Assembly (NCBI GenBank): GCA_013339895.1
Contig: JABACO010000003.1
Coordinates: forward strand, 11,763,349 to 11,827,348
Length of the DNA stretch: 64,000 bases
Reading direction: 5' to 3'
From: Ephydatia muelleri
Lineage: Eukaryota > Porifera > Demospongiae > Spongillida > Spongillidae
The notes beneath the pieces were generated by a model. That model saw nothing but the letters and a program-made list of their open reading frames with translations. It did no database searches and had not been told where the DNA came from. Both the position numbers and the translations under genes were made by a program. Shown in pieces: positions 10,591 to 23,420 of the stretch. The stretch's first letter is position 1. Each line of letters opens with the position of its first letter.

Positions 10591-12350
10591 TAGTTTGTAA
10601 CTCCTAGAAGATAAAATCAATTGAAATCTTGAAAAAAAAAACTTGTATTAGCTTCATAACCAGCAGAGATTCCCCGCCAAATGTGATGGGCAAGAATTTG
10701 CTGATGAAGCCAGTATAAATTTTGTGACTGGTACTTCATTTCAAGCTCAAATACAAGTTGTGAATCATGAAACGACAATATCCTTATGACAGATAGAGTA
10801 AGGTCACTGCTGATCTTTTGGGCAGACTTAGTCTGGTGTTAACTCGTAGCATAGCAAGAGCTATTTTGACAAGAAGTCTGCCCCAATCATTTGAGTAGGC
10901 TATGTCTGAAACATTAGTTAGGCTTAGGTACTTTGTAGTAGTAAGTAATTATTTGTGAAGGTGTATATTATATGAGTGTTGTATATGTATATGTATTTCT
11001 GTCTTGTATGGTTATACCAATAATTGTGTGATATAATAAAAGATGAAAAATAATAAAGATAACCATTAATAATTTCAATGTGTTTTATGGATGTAGAAGT
11101 ATGTGATTTCTCCCCAGTCTAGATTCTTTAAACAATCTACTAGTGGAAACGCCCACATTTTATGAGAAAAGAAATTTCCATTAAGCATAGTTTGAAGGTG
11201 TTTGAGGTGAGAGACCCAATAACTTGGGTTTTGACATATCTTGACTACCTCTACAATGTGGCTAAGTGAAAGGATTTGAGGTAGTCATGCAACATTTGCG
11301 AGAACTGACATATTATATATCTTACTCTTCTGGCTCTGCTTGATACTTTTCGCGTTCAGTGGTCCGCTTCTTTTCAGGCTATGCTTCATATTACAATATT
11401 TTCTGGCTCATTTCGAAGACCATATGACTTTTTATACCTTTTAGGACCAACGTTCGAGGCAAACATTTTTGCGACAAAGTAGACGAAAGTTTTTATTAGA
11501 CAAGCATTTCAGATAGAAATGGCTGTTTTCTATGTATTGTGAAATTACGGTAGCATAAAAAACACAACGCAACACTAGACAAACAGCAAAACATGTATCG
11601 CCTCAAAACAGCACATTTGCAGGCCTGAATCTCAAAATGTTTATTGCGTTCAACATTTGGCCCGACCAAGTGATGTAGTTATGTGCATGGTTTTTCCATG
11701 CCAACATTCAGCTTGATCTGTTTCCAAAAGGGGGAGAAATGAGTTTAAAATAGGAGGGATACAAATTTCCTAAAATAGAAACTATTGAATTGCATTATTG
11801 GAATTTCTTTAGTTTATACCATTATTGTTAAAACAATTCCAAACATTCAAGAGCAGGGAAAATGTTTTATATAGTCAACTACCACTGTATAACCCAAATA
11901 GCATACACTGTAACTACCATTGACTCTGGCTAAAGAGTGGTGGTGAGACAAATTGTTTTAAAGAACATAGCTGTACTGCAAGGCCTTACCAGAATTATCC
12001 ATTTTCGCAACACAATATTGATTAGTAATTGCAAGGTGATAACATCACCCCCATGTGTGCCCTGTTACCAATACAATGGCATTTAGTATACTCCATATTG
12101 ATGCAGTTTCAACACAACACACTGCGGGACAACAAAGGAAAGTCGTATGATGGTCACATGACAGTCACAGATCAATGACAATACATGATGCATGTCAATA
12201 ATTGTGATCAAAACACTGATGCACTTTTGGCTATAAATGGAAGTACACATATCAATGATACACATACAGAGTGATGGTCACAGGACAGTCACATGACAGC
12301 CACAAGACGACTACAAGTTGGTGAATACTTGCTAGCAACTGAGCTCGAGG
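10591..12350. other. Repeated non-coding flank of CHEK1 copy A
   Basis: From about 11090 the sequence matches 16165-17200 and 44940-46220, including TATATCTTACTCTTCTGGCT and CATGCCAACATTCAGC. It lies 3' of the CHEK1 stop codons. I see no conserved exon. Confidence 0.5.
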
Positions 12351-12970
12351 TCATGTGATCGACGGTGGCTTGCAAACCATGTCTTCACAGAGCTGCCTGA
12401 TCTGTCTGAACATCTTATTAAACTCAATTCCATCTCCCTACAGAAATCAAATATAGCTGCATCAATACTGTTATGAGCACATTAAAATACTCTTTTAAAA
12501 ACATGATGTACATATGGTGTATACAACAAGGAACTAATTGATGGCAGGGTGTGTGCATCAAATGGAGTAGTATACACTAAAGGCACCCCCCCATGTGAAC
12601 GACAAGTACAGTGCAAGGCAATCTACATGTACATTACTTACTGATAACACAATGATAAATCTGTCCCCCTCCCCACTGACCATTTTGGTTGCATAAACTG
12701 GTCCAGTACAGTGTACAGAAATTTGTCTCTTTTTGGTTTATCCTTGTGTACAATGTGCTCAACCTATTTCTATATATGTGATTGGGCTTTGAAAAGGTAT
12801 GCCTTTACCTGTGTGAAAACCAGTTGGATTTTCTAAAGCTGGTCTGTGTACATTAATTTGCTTTAAAGTCCACTTTTGTCCTCTTTCCTCGTGTACTCAT
12901 CATGGGAGGAGATCTATATTGGGGCTCAGGCACTGAGGTGTTCAACCCTACTACATACACATGCATATCA

Positions 12971-13361
12971 CTCCACATCAGGCTGCTAGTCACCATGTCC
13001 TGCACTCCACCTCAGACTGCTAGTCCCCATGCCCTGCACTCCACATCAGACTGCTAGTCCCCATGTCCTGCACTCCACATCAGACTGCTAGTCCCCATGC
13101 CCTGCACTCCACATCAGACTGCTAGTCACCATACCCTGCACTCCACATCAGACTGCTAGTCCCCATACCCTGCACTCCACATCAGACTGCTAGTCCCCAT
13201 GCCCTGCACTCCACATCAGACTGCTAGTCCCCATGCCCTGCACTCCACATCAGACTGCTAGTCCCCATACCCTGCACTCCACATCAGACTGCTAGTCCCC
13301 ATGCCCTGCACTCAACATCAGACTGCTAGTCCCCATGCCCTGCACTCAACATCAGACTGCC
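12971..13361. repeat. 34-bp minisatellite in the last CHEK1 intron, copy A
   Basis: About 11-12 tandem units of CATCAGACTGCTAGTCCCCA followed by TGCCCTGCACTCCA. Variants are CACC for CCCC, GTCC for GCCC and CAAC for CCAC. Related arrays sit at the same intron position in copies B and C. Confidence 0.95.
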
Positions 13362-14156
13362 AACTACCATATTTTGCTGTCGAAAGTATTTGGTAGTGAG
13401 GTTTTGTTCCTTTGTCTCATCATTACAACGTCTCGTACTGATTGATTTCAAAGCCATTACTCTCAACTGCGCACATGCATTAAGTTTCGATGCAGTTAAA
13501 AATAAATAGTGAGCATATTGCTTCAATCAATCATTTGATGGGGTTTGACCAAACCCCTCCCCCCTTGCATAGGGTCCTGAACCATTCTTGCACCCTTCTT
13601 TCCCCCAACCCCACCCACTGTGGCAGTGTGACCCACTCCAGCATTGCTCCTTAGCCACATGCCAAAGCCGCTACTAACTGCAGTCCCTGTTCACTCACCT
13701 TTGACCCTCTAAATTCCACCAACAGCAGGTCTGACTTTAACTCGTAGATGGAAACCTTGAACGAAAGGGGTTGTTTTCTCCGATCCATAGTCGATATCAT
13801 CAGACTAGCCTGGTGAGTTATGTCATGGGAGAGACAAAGTTATCTGACATTAGCCCTCCTCCACCCTCCTCCCCATGAAGATCCTAATAGCTTCATACCT
13901 GGTCCATACTGGTTCTGGTCTCAAATGCCAAACTCTTCATGATCTGGTTCAGTCTGCTCCACACTTTGGCACTCGCAAGGTTTGTATAAAACCTTGTCAT
14001 ACGAAGAGTCAACCTCTGGAACAGACTCTGAAGGAGAGGGATGGGGAGAAGATGGGTGAAGGGATGGTGGTGCAGAGGGGAGGGAAGTGAATGGTGTTGA
14101 AGAGTTAGGACACACCACATGGAGACATTTTGGTATTCCCACAATCTAACACAATT

Positions 14157-14233
14157 CACACACACACACACACACATGCACACACACATGCACACACACA
14201 CACACACACACAGACACACACACACACACACAC
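14157..14233. repeat. (CA)n microsatellite at a CHEK1 splice donor, copy A
   Basis: An interrupted CA run. On the minus strand it begins exactly at the donor of the TQPSTFDE exon (TCTCAG|GTGTGT), so the intron starts with (GT)n. Confidence 0.9.
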
Positions 14234-15014
14234 CTGAGAAGCACCAGGAGTACAGGGTATCTGGGTACCCGTACAATCTCATCAAAAGTGGATGGCTGGG
14301 TGAAGCTTTCCACAGTCACCTTCCCACATCTTCACAGTGTGCATTGACTGGCTGGGATGACACAACATCCTATGAGGGCACCTCCCTCCATCACTTCACA
14401 CCTCCCTTCATCACTCCACACCATCCCTCACTCCTCACCTACCTCCCTGGTCTATCCCCATATCTTGGGGAGCTCTCCACTTTGACTCTTCTGGTGTGCT
14501 GACAAGATGGAGACACAAGTGACAAAGTTGTGCAAAAGAAAAGGAACAAAATGGCTGACACCCAGAAATGTGCAACATTCTCTTGGAACATAAACCACCT
14601 TCCCCACACCTCCCCAGTCCCACCCTCAAGGGGTGGGCCAATAATTGGGAGGGGCTAAGCATACATACACTACAAAATCATGTACAGTGGATTTATAATT
14701 TTCAATTAAGCAACACAATCGAATTATAATGTGCATTATTAGAATATTTAATGAACCTGGGCAAAATTGGGGGTGCACATGACTCACCTTCCTGTGATGG
14801 GGACTGGGTGACCACTGGATATGACCTATTTGCATTGGGGCATATATGTGTGTATGCAAACATTATGCAATGTGTATAGTTGTGTGTAAATGTAGAGATA
14901 GTACACATGTACATGTATTATGGTGTACAGTACACGACATGTATACTAATGGAGCAAGTAAGGCAAGGAACATGGTTTTGTACCTCCCTTCATGGTGAGT
15001 CTGCATGACAGACA

Positions 15015-15090
15015 CACTGGATCACATGAGACCACATGAGATCACATGAGACCATATGAGACCACATGAGACCACATGAGATCACATGAG
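15015..15090. repeat. Short tandem repeat (ATCACATGAG / ACCACATGAG)
   Basis: Seven or so 10-11-bp units. The same intron position in copy C (49988-50042) has fewer units and copy B has two. Confidence 0.8.
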
Positions 15091-15160
15091 GATTGATGGT
15101 GGGTCACTTGAGAGAACAGTGTACATGTACTGTACAGTAAGAGGAATCACTTGCGATACC

Positions 15161-16160
15161 NNNNNNNNNNNNNNNNNNNNNNNNNNNNNNNNNNNNNNNN
15201 NNNNNNNNNNNNNNNNNNNNNNNNNNNNNNNNNNNNNNNNNNNNNNNNNNNNNNNNNNNNNNNNNNNNNNNNNNNNNNNNNNNNNNNNNNNNNNNNNNNN
15301 NNNNNNNNNNNNNNNNNNNNNNNNNNNNNNNNNNNNNNNNNNNNNNNNNNNNNNNNNNNNNNNNNNNNNNNNNNNNNNNNNNNNNNNNNNNNNNNNNNNN
15401 NNNNNNNNNNNNNNNNNNNNNNNNNNNNNNNNNNNNNNNNNNNNNNNNNNNNNNNNNNNNNNNNNNNNNNNNNNNNNNNNNNNNNNNNNNNNNNNNNNNN
15501 NNNNNNNNNNNNNNNNNNNNNNNNNNNNNNNNNNNNNNNNNNNNNNNNNNNNNNNNNNNNNNNNNNNNNNNNNNNNNNNNNNNNNNNNNNNNNNNNNNNN
15601 NNNNNNNNNNNNNNNNNNNNNNNNNNNNNNNNNNNNNNNNNNNNNNNNNNNNNNNNNNNNNNNNNNNNNNNNNNNNNNNNNNNNNNNNNNNNNNNNNNNN
15701 NNNNNNNNNNNNNNNNNNNNNNNNNNNNNNNNNNNNNNNNNNNNNNNNNNNNNNNNNNNNNNNNNNNNNNNNNNNNNNNNNNNNNNNNNNNNNNNNNNNN
15801 NNNNNNNNNNNNNNNNNNNNNNNNNNNNNNNNNNNNNNNNNNNNNNNNNNNNNNNNNNNNNNNNNNNNNNNNNNNNNNNNNNNNNNNNNNNNNNNNNNNN
15901 NNNNNNNNNNNNNNNNNNNNNNNNNNNNNNNNNNNNNNNNNNNNNNNNNNNNNNNNNNNNNNNNNNNNNNNNNNNNNNNNNNNNNNNNNNNNNNNNNNNN
16001 NNNNNNNNNNNNNNNNNNNNNNNNNNNNNNNNNNNNNNNNNNNNNNNNNNNNNNNNNNNNNNNNNNNNNNNNNNNNNNNNNNNNNNNNNNNNNNNNNNNN
16101 NNNNNNNNNNNNNNNNNNNNNNNNNNNNNNNNNNNNNNNNNNNNNNNNNNNNNNNNNNNN
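15161..16160. other. Assembly gap of exactly 1000 N
   Basis: A round-number run of N, so the true length is unknown. The left edge lies inside a CHEK1 exon. The right edge is in the 3' flank of the next CHEK1 copy, so at least the 5' part of copy A is unresolved. Confidence 0.99.
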
Positions 16161-17202
16161 CAAACTGACGTGATATATATCTTACTCTTCTGGCTCTGCT
16201 TGATACTTTTCGCGTTCAGTGGTCCGTTTCTTTCAGGCTATGTTTCATATTACTAGTACTGTACATTATTTCCGACTCGTTTCGTAGACCGTTTGACTTT
16301 TAGGGCCCAACGTTTGAGGCAAACATTTTTGCGACAAAGCAGACGAAAGTTTCAGATAGAATAGCTGTTTTTAATGTATTGTGAAATTACGGTAGCATAA
16401 AAAACACTACGAAATGCTGGACAAACAGCTTAACGTGTATTGCCTTAAAAGAGCACATTTGCAGGGCTGAATCTCAAACTGTTTATCGCGTTCAACATTT
16501 GGCCCGACCAAGTGATGTAGTTATGTGCGTGGTAGTTCCATGCCAACGTTCAGCCTGATCTGTTTCCAAAAGGGGGAGAAATGAGTTAAAAATAAGAGGG
16601 TCACAAATTTCCTAAAATAGAAACCAAGCAGTCACGTGACAAGTTTCAAATTCAAACTATTTAATTGCATTATTGGGTTTATACCATTATTGTTAAAACA
16701 ATGAAGAGCAGGGAAAATGTTTTATATAGTCAACTACCACTGTATAACCCAAATAGCATAACTACCATTGACTCTGGCTAAAGAGTGGTGTTGAGAAAAA
16801 TTGTTTGAATTAAAGAACATAGCTGTACTGCAAGGCCTTACCAGAATTATCCATTTTCGCAACACAATACTGATTAGTAATTGCAACTTGATAACATCAC
16901 CCCCATGTGTGCCCTGTTACCAATACAATGGCATTTAGTATACTCCATATTGATGCAGTTTCAACACAACACACTGCGGGACAACAAAGGAAAGTCACAT
17001 GATGGTCACATGACAGTCACAAATCAATGACAATATATGATGCATGTCAATAATTGGGATCAAAACACTGATGCACTTTTGGCTATAAATGGAAGTACAC
17101 ATATCAATGATACACATACAGAGTGATGGTCACAGGACAGTCACATGACAGCCACAAGACGGCTTCAAGTTGGTGAATACTTGCTAGCAACTGAACTCGA
17201 GA
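16161..17202. other. Repeated non-coding flank of CHEK1 copy B
   Basis: Matches 11300-12350 and 45174-46222 with scattered indels. No exon seen. Confidence 0.5.
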
Positions 17203-20200
17203 TCATGTGATCGATGGTGGCTTGCAAACCATGTCTTCACAGAGCTGCCTGATCTGTCTGAACATCTTCTTAAACTCAATTCCATCTCCCTACAGAAATA
17301 AAATATAGCTGCATCAATACTGTTATGAGCCCATTAAAATACTCTTTTAAAAACATGATTTACATATTATGTATACAACAAGGAACTAATTGATGGCAGG
17401 GTGTGTGCATCAAATGGAGTAGTATACACTTAAGGCACCCCATGTGAACGACAAGTACAATGCAAGGCAATCTACATGTACGCACAAAGGTCTCAATTTG
17501 CTACCTTTGTACAATGTATTACTTACTGATAACACGATGATAAATCTGTCCCCCCCACCCCACTGCCCACTTTGGTTGCATAAACTGGTCCAGTACAGTG
17601 TACAGAAATTTGTCTCTATTAGGCTTTATCATGTGTACAATGTGCTCAACCTATTTGTATATATGTGATTGGGCTTTGAAAAGTTATGCCTTTACCTGTG
17701 TGAAACCAGTTGGATTTTCTAAAGCTGGTCAGTGTACATTAATTTGCTTTAAAACTTTTGTCTCTTTCCTTGTGTACTCATCATGGGAGGAGATCTATAT
17801 TGGGGCTCAGGCACTGAGGTGTTCAACCCTACTACATACACATGCATATGAATTTGCATGCATGCATGTACAGCTGTATACTCTGTAGCATACACCACAC
17901 CACCTACAGCACAAATTAAATAGCCCTATACATGGTGGTTTGGTAGCAATGACAATTTCCAGCTAGTTGAAAGTGGACTGTTATGAAAATTGTAAGCAGG
18001 CTAGCAGGACTGACAGCCGAATTAAATTGCAACACAATTTGTGCAAGTACATGTATATTATTCCCACCTCTGTATATCAGAATTAGACACATAAATAACA
18101 TACAAGGATATTAAAGCCCGTATGAACTAATCATCTGGTACCTATCTACTATTAATCTATAATTGTTGTGTAACCATCAGAGGCCCAACTGCTACCAAAT
18201 ATAGATCTCCTCCATGACGAGTGCAATATCATACACGACGACTATACAGAGGAAGAAGACTTCTCATTTTGCAAGAGGGGCGACCATCTACCCATAACAC
18301 CTGTCACTTTACCCAGCTCTGGAATATTTGCAAGAGCACCACACTTCTGTCTTGCCACAAATAAGGCATCCCATTTGAAAATCTTGGTTTGGCTTGTAAT
18401 GATTTTCTGACCAGTAGCAATAAGATTCAGGATAGCTTCAGACACTCCAACACTGTTCATTGTCTCGTTAACCATCAAACCCAGTGATGCACCATTAGTG
18501 AGAGGATTGGCGAGCTCTGCCAACAAACTTCAGGTCAGCACCCCCCCCCCGTGTTAGTACACACACCATCAGACTGCTAGTCCCCATGTCCTGCACTCCA
18601 CATCAGACTGCTAGTCCCCATGTCCTGCACTCCACATCAGACTGCTAGTCCCCATGCCCTGCACTCCACATCAGACTGCTAGTCACCATGTCCTGCACTC
18701 AACATCAGACTGCTAGTCACCATGTCCTGCACTCCACATCAGACTGCTAGTCCCACGCCCTGCACTCCACATCAGACTGCTAGTCCCCATGCCCTGCACT
18801 CCACATCAGACTGCTAGTCCCCATGCCCTGCACTCACATCAGACTGCTAGTCCCATGCCCTGCACTCCACATCAGACTGCTAGTCCCCATGCCCTGCACT
18901 CAACATCAGACTGCTAGTCACCATGTCCTGCACTCCACATCAGACTGCCAACTACCATATTTTGCTGTCAAAGTATTTGGTAGTGAGGTTTTGTCCTTTG
19001 TCTCATGATTACAACGTCTCGTACTGATTGTTTTCAAATCCATTACTCTCAACTGCGCACATGCATTAGGTTTCGATGCAGTTAAAAATAAATAGTGAGC
19101 ATATTGCTTCAATCAATCATTTGATGGGGTTTGACCAAACCCCTCCCCCCTTGCATAGGGTCCTGAACCATTCTTGCACCCTTCTTTCCCCCAACCCCAC
19201 CACTGTGGCAGTGTGACCCACTCCAGCATTGCTCCTTAGCCACATGCCAAAGCCGCTACTAACTGCAGTCCCTGTTCACTCACCTTTGACCTTCTAAATT
19301 CCACCAATAGCAGGTCTGACTTCAACTCGTAGATGGAAACCTTGAACGAAAGGGGTTGTTTTCTCCGATCCATAGTCGATATCATCAGACTAGCCTGGTG
19401 AGTTATGTCATGGGAGAGACAAAGTTATCTGACATTAGCCCCTCCCCCACCCTCCTCCCCATGAAGATCCTAATAGCCTCATACCTGGTCCATACTGGTT
19501 CTGGTCTCAAATGCCAAACTCTTCATGATCTGGTTCAGTCTGCTCCACACTTTGGCACTCGCAAGGTTTGTATAAAACCTTGTCATACGAAGAGTCAACC
19601 TCTGGAACAGACTCTGAAGGAGAGGGATGGGGAGGAGATGGGTGAAGGGATGGTGGTGCAGAGGGGAGGGAGGTGAGTGGTGTTGAAGAGTTAGGACACA
19701 CCACATGGAGACATTTGGGTATTCCCACAATCTAACACAATTTACAGTTCATCGATTATACATGTACATGTAGATGCACAAACATATAGTATAATCACAT
19801 AAATAAATAAATTTAAAAGTGTTATTACTAAAATACTGCACACTGAAATGTATGTGCTTATATCAGAGTCATATGCATCAACATGCATCCACTTGAATCT
19901 GAAAAGCACGAGGAAAATACATTAGTCATGAATGACCATGTAGCCACAGGTTGGATTAGTTCTTGTGGACCCTCCCACAGTGGATGAAGTCGAGAAGCAC
20001 ATCAGCTAATTAACAGTATACCATCAGAATTCAAGAGCACATGATCATTACTGTATGTAAATTACAACAATGCTACGTTCTAAAGACACTTGTATATGTC
20101 ATTAAATGCTTTAAGGGACACATAATTCAAGACCGACAAAGCTAACAATATTTCTCTTGCAATTATGTGTACCTTGCTGTCATGATTCTGTTAGGATGTA

Positions 20201-20245
20201 ATTTGTTTTTATTGAGACACTCAAATCACTCCAGCCCACATGCAT

Positions 20246-20306
<61 letters not shown>

Positions 20307-21635
20307 CACACACCTGAGAGGCACCAGGAGTACAGGGTATCTGGGTACCCAGTACAATCTCATCAAAGGTGGATGGCTGGGTGAAGCTTTCCACAGTCAC
20401 CTTCCCATCCCCACCCACATCTTCACAGTGTGCATTGACTGGCTGGGATGACACAACATCACTGGAGGAGAGAAGTTGCAGCATAGCTACACACACCTCA
20501 TCACCATTCCCATATCCTATGAGGGCACCTCCCTCACTTCACACCTCCCTCCATCACTCCACACCTCCCTCACTCCTCACCTACCTTCCTGGCCTATCCC
20601 CATATCTTGGAGAGCTCTCCACTTTGACTCTTCTGGTGTGCTGGCAAGATGGAGACACAAGTGACAAAGCTGTGCAAAAGAAAATGAACAAAATGGCTGA
20701 CTCCAGAAATGTGCAACATTCTCTTGGAACATAAACCACCTTCCCCACACCTCCCCAGTCCCACCCTCAAGGGGTGGGCCAATAATTGGGAGGGGCTAAG
20801 CATATATACATGTAGAAAATTATGTACAGTGGATTTATAATTTTCTAATTAAGCAACACAATCGAATTTTATAATGTGCATTTTAGAATATTTAATGAAC
20901 CTGGGCAAAATTGGGGGTTCACATGTGACTCACCTTCCTGTGATGGGGACTGGGTGACCACTGGATATGACCTATTTGCATTGGGGCATATACGTGTGTA
21001 TGCAAACATTATGCAATGTGTATATTTTGTGTGTAAATGTAGAGATAGTACACATGTACATGTATTATGGTGTACAGTACACGACATGTATACTAATGGA
21101 GCAAGTAAGGCAAGGAACATGGTTTTGTACCTCCCTTCATGGTGAGTCTGCATGACACACTGGATCACATGAGATCACATGAGGATTGATGGTGGGTCTG
21201 CATGACACACTTGAGAGAACAGCGTACATGTACTGTACAGTAAGAGGACTCACTTGCGATACCACAAATGCTTCTTAATGCTCTCCAAAGTGTGTCTCTT
21301 GGAAGGAGCCTGACGTAATATCTTCTTCAGAAGTGCTAGCATGCACACAACACACATAACACCGTCTCTTGCAATGAAGTCACAACTGTACAAGCAAGCA
21401 AGCACCCACAGAGTAGCACATAGACAAGTACACGTACATGCATGTGTATATGATCTGTGCTTTGCAGAGTGCAATACATCTTCTCCCCTCCCCTCCCCTT
21501 CCCTCTCCTCCCTCCCTTCTTCCCACTTACCCAGTGGCTCATTGCTAATCTTGGTCCAAGGAGAAAAGAAATAGTTCTGATAACACCACTCCCTGTACTC
21601 TGCACAATCAGATGTGGGTGTGTCCCAGGGGATCT
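17203..21635 (-). CDS. CHEK1: CHEK1-like checkpoint kinase gene, copy B (5'-truncated)
   Basis: Exons: 21635-21531 (IPWDTPTSDCAEYREW, C-lobe), 21335-21254 (ALLKKILRQAPSKRHTLESI, WYRK), 21147-21094, 20978-20941 (approximate), 20640-20585, the TQPSTFDE exon with low end 20314, 19613-19485 (SLFQRLTLRMTRFYTN), 19394-19284 (ASLMISTMDRRKQP) and 17289-17203 (GDGIEF, PPSIT-stop). Splice sites are GT-AG and the phases fit. CHK1 phosphorylates CDC25 in the DNA-damage and replication checkpoint, and the C-terminal domain restrains the kinase. Homology stops near 21660. The ATP-binding lobe, catalytic loop and DFG exons are absent here, so no active kinase can be made. Linker exons (21147 to 20314) have alternative acceptors that need cDNA. 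Confidence 0.85.
18242..18526 (-). CDS. Unknown ORF inside the last CHEK1 intron, copy B
   Basis: A 94-codon frame (ANPLTNGASLGLMVNETMNS, later QTKIFKWDALFVARQKCGAL) with protein-like composition. The homologous DNA in copy C (about 47270-47540) carries indels that break it, and copy A lacks it. I recognise no domain. It may be a fragment of a gene or element inserted before the block duplicated. Confidence 0.35.
   Translation of the reverse strand: MLAELANPLTNGASLGLMVNETMNSVGVSEAILNLIATGQKIITSQTKIFKWDALFVARQKCGALANIPELGKVTGVMGRWSPLLQNEKSSSSV
18567..18949. repeat. 34-bp minisatellite in the last CHEK1 intron, copy B
   Basis: About 11 units of the same CATCAGACTGCTAGTCCCCA-type repeat as in copies A and C. 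Several units have lost one base (CCCA for CCCCA, CTCACATC for CTCCACATC). It is preceded by a C run at about 18541. Confidence 0.95.
20246..20313. repeat. (CA)n microsatellite at a CHEK1 splice donor, copy B
   Basis: A nearly pure CA run with one ACGCAC interruption. It abuts the TQPSTFDE exon and forms the first bases of the downstream intron on the minus strand. Confidence 0.9.
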
Positions 21636-21883
21636 CTAATTGAAGTGGAGAGGCAGAGTGTGGGTAATATGTACTATGAATCAAAAGCAGACATTATTGA
21701 ATTATAATTACTTTGGAACTGCATGGATTTTACACATGTAAAGTTGCTATCTTACATGTAGCTTTGATGGATGCATTTTTTCTATTGACAAACACACACA
21801 CACACACACATGTACACACCCACAAACTTCTATACATCTACACACACATGCACCTTCCCATCCCCACCCACACTTCCTCTTTA

Positions 21884-22130
<247 letters not shown>

Positions 22131-23420
22131 TGTTTTCCCTCATCTTTGCTCCCACCTTGTCATCCACCCACAGGGAGAGTCATCAAAGAAAACTCATCTC
22201 TTTCTTCAACCCTATGCAGAAGGATGAGCTACATGTTCATCTAACCACACCTGGATGCTAATCACACATTACCCTCACCTGAAACCCTTTCACCCCTGAG
22301 CACACTACACTTGCACTGCACCCACCCACACTAGCCACACCTACAGTCTGCAAATTATAAAGATGCAACTTTGTAAGGAGGCAATGTGTGTCGTTAATAT
22401 TTTGAGAGAAATAGATACAAAGACCTTCAAACTGTAGATAAATTTTGTAATCTCTGATTTACATGTACCTGCATGTACAGTGTAGGACATGATCATGAAC
22501 AATTATAATAATTCTCATTTTGGAACAGTAACTGTCTGTAGCAATTTGGCAAGCGCTTGAAATGGCTATAGCTGCACTTACAATACAGTTTACTAGTGAA
22601 CCTTGCTGGTGACTGTGACTTTTGGTACGGCAAGAGACTGTGGTCAGTTTAGAAAATGTTATCCAAATTATGCACATGGGCATTCTCTGGGGTCAGTTTA
22701 CGCAATAGGGATAGAACTATTAGATGTGCACATCAACACGATGTACTACGATATCCCATTTAAAGTACTCCTGTTTAACCTTACCATATTCACTGGTTTT
22801 GATGATCACTTGAATTTGGAGATTGCTGTTATCATTACGTAATGGGATTAGTTGCAAATCATACAAATGATGTGGTAACAACTTTGGAATTTCTTTCAAG
22901 CCATACCTACAGTGTATAACCAATATCCATCTAGTTATGAAAACAAGAGGCAGTAGTAGCCGTGTTTGCAAGAAATACTTCCTATCTACATGTAAGTGGG
23001 CTGGGCCGCATCATGCAAGGCTCTCCTGGTACCAGTGTTGCTACAACAAAAAGCATGATCATTTGTAGCATCACAAGTGTTCCTTGAATTTCTGCACAGA
23101 TGACAGCACATATGCATATGTACTGGTATTAATATTCAATATGAAATGATTTTACAATACTGCATAATTACTATTGATGATGATTTGTTGGAGATTATTT
23201 TACAAACTTATTCTTCATGCTGATACAATTGGGGATTGCAATTCTCCACATCATCAAAACCAGTGAGCAGTACGGTACTCAAAGGCTAGCCCATTTCTCC
23301 CATCAGTGGCTACGTAGCAAGGCATATGCATAACAACAACTTTTATTTTTAATAATTTCATAAACAGAACTGCTTACGAACACAATATAGTATAATCAAC
23401 TACAGTTCCAGTACATGTAC
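22131..23420. other. Spacer between CHEK1 copy B and TRIM copy 2
   Basis: Part of it (about 22160-22850) matches 44390-44930; the right part matches 51720-52250 and 54780-55310. Only the candidate exon at 22785-22906 is open with splice signals. Confidence 0.5.
22785..22906 (-). CDS. Candidate orphan exon, unknown function
   Basis: A good acceptor (CACTGTAG|GTATGG) and donor (AATATG|GTAAGG) bound 122 nt. One frame is open throughout, with one base left at each end, and reads YGLKEIPKLLPHHLYDLQLI, then QIQVIIKTSEY. The related DNA in block 3 (near 51730-51790) has diverged and lacks the acceptor. It could be a leftover exon of a lost gene or coincidence. Confidence 0.3.

Larger units (their letters stand above)
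12351..15160 (-). pseudogene. CHEK1: CHEK1-like kinase gene, copy A (3' half, runs into a gap)
   Basis: Exons read from high to low coordinate: start of the WYRK exon (15160-15151, cut by the gap), 15000-14947, 14825-14788, 14498-14443, the TQPSTFDE exon (low end 14234), 14027-13899 (SLFQRLTLRMTRFYTNL), 13809-13699 (ASLMISTMDRRKQPLSFKV) and 12437-12351 (GDGIEFNKMFRQIRQL, PPSIT-stop). The last three make the C-terminal KA1-like regulatory domain and match the order and motifs of human CHK1 (TDRRNN...FKV, SKGDGLEF). In the TQPSTFDE exon a 9-bp in-frame deletion and a larger deletion remove one acceptor and shift the upstream frame, and the donor after WYRK is GTGATT instead of GTGAGT. I call it a damaged copy. 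Its 5' half is in the gap or missing. Confidence 0.8.

Noticed and set aside
12971-13361. Minisatellite considered as a CRISPR-like array
   Set aside because: The units are directly adjacent with no spacers, the host is eukaryotic, and the array lies in an intron.
13893-14285. Frame running from the CHEK1 exon through the CA microsatellite
   Set aside because: Only the exon part is real; the Cys/Val run is translated (GT)n of the intron.
15147-16168. Long frames over the N runs (also 52335-53456)
   Set aside because: They consist of unknown bases in an assembly gap.
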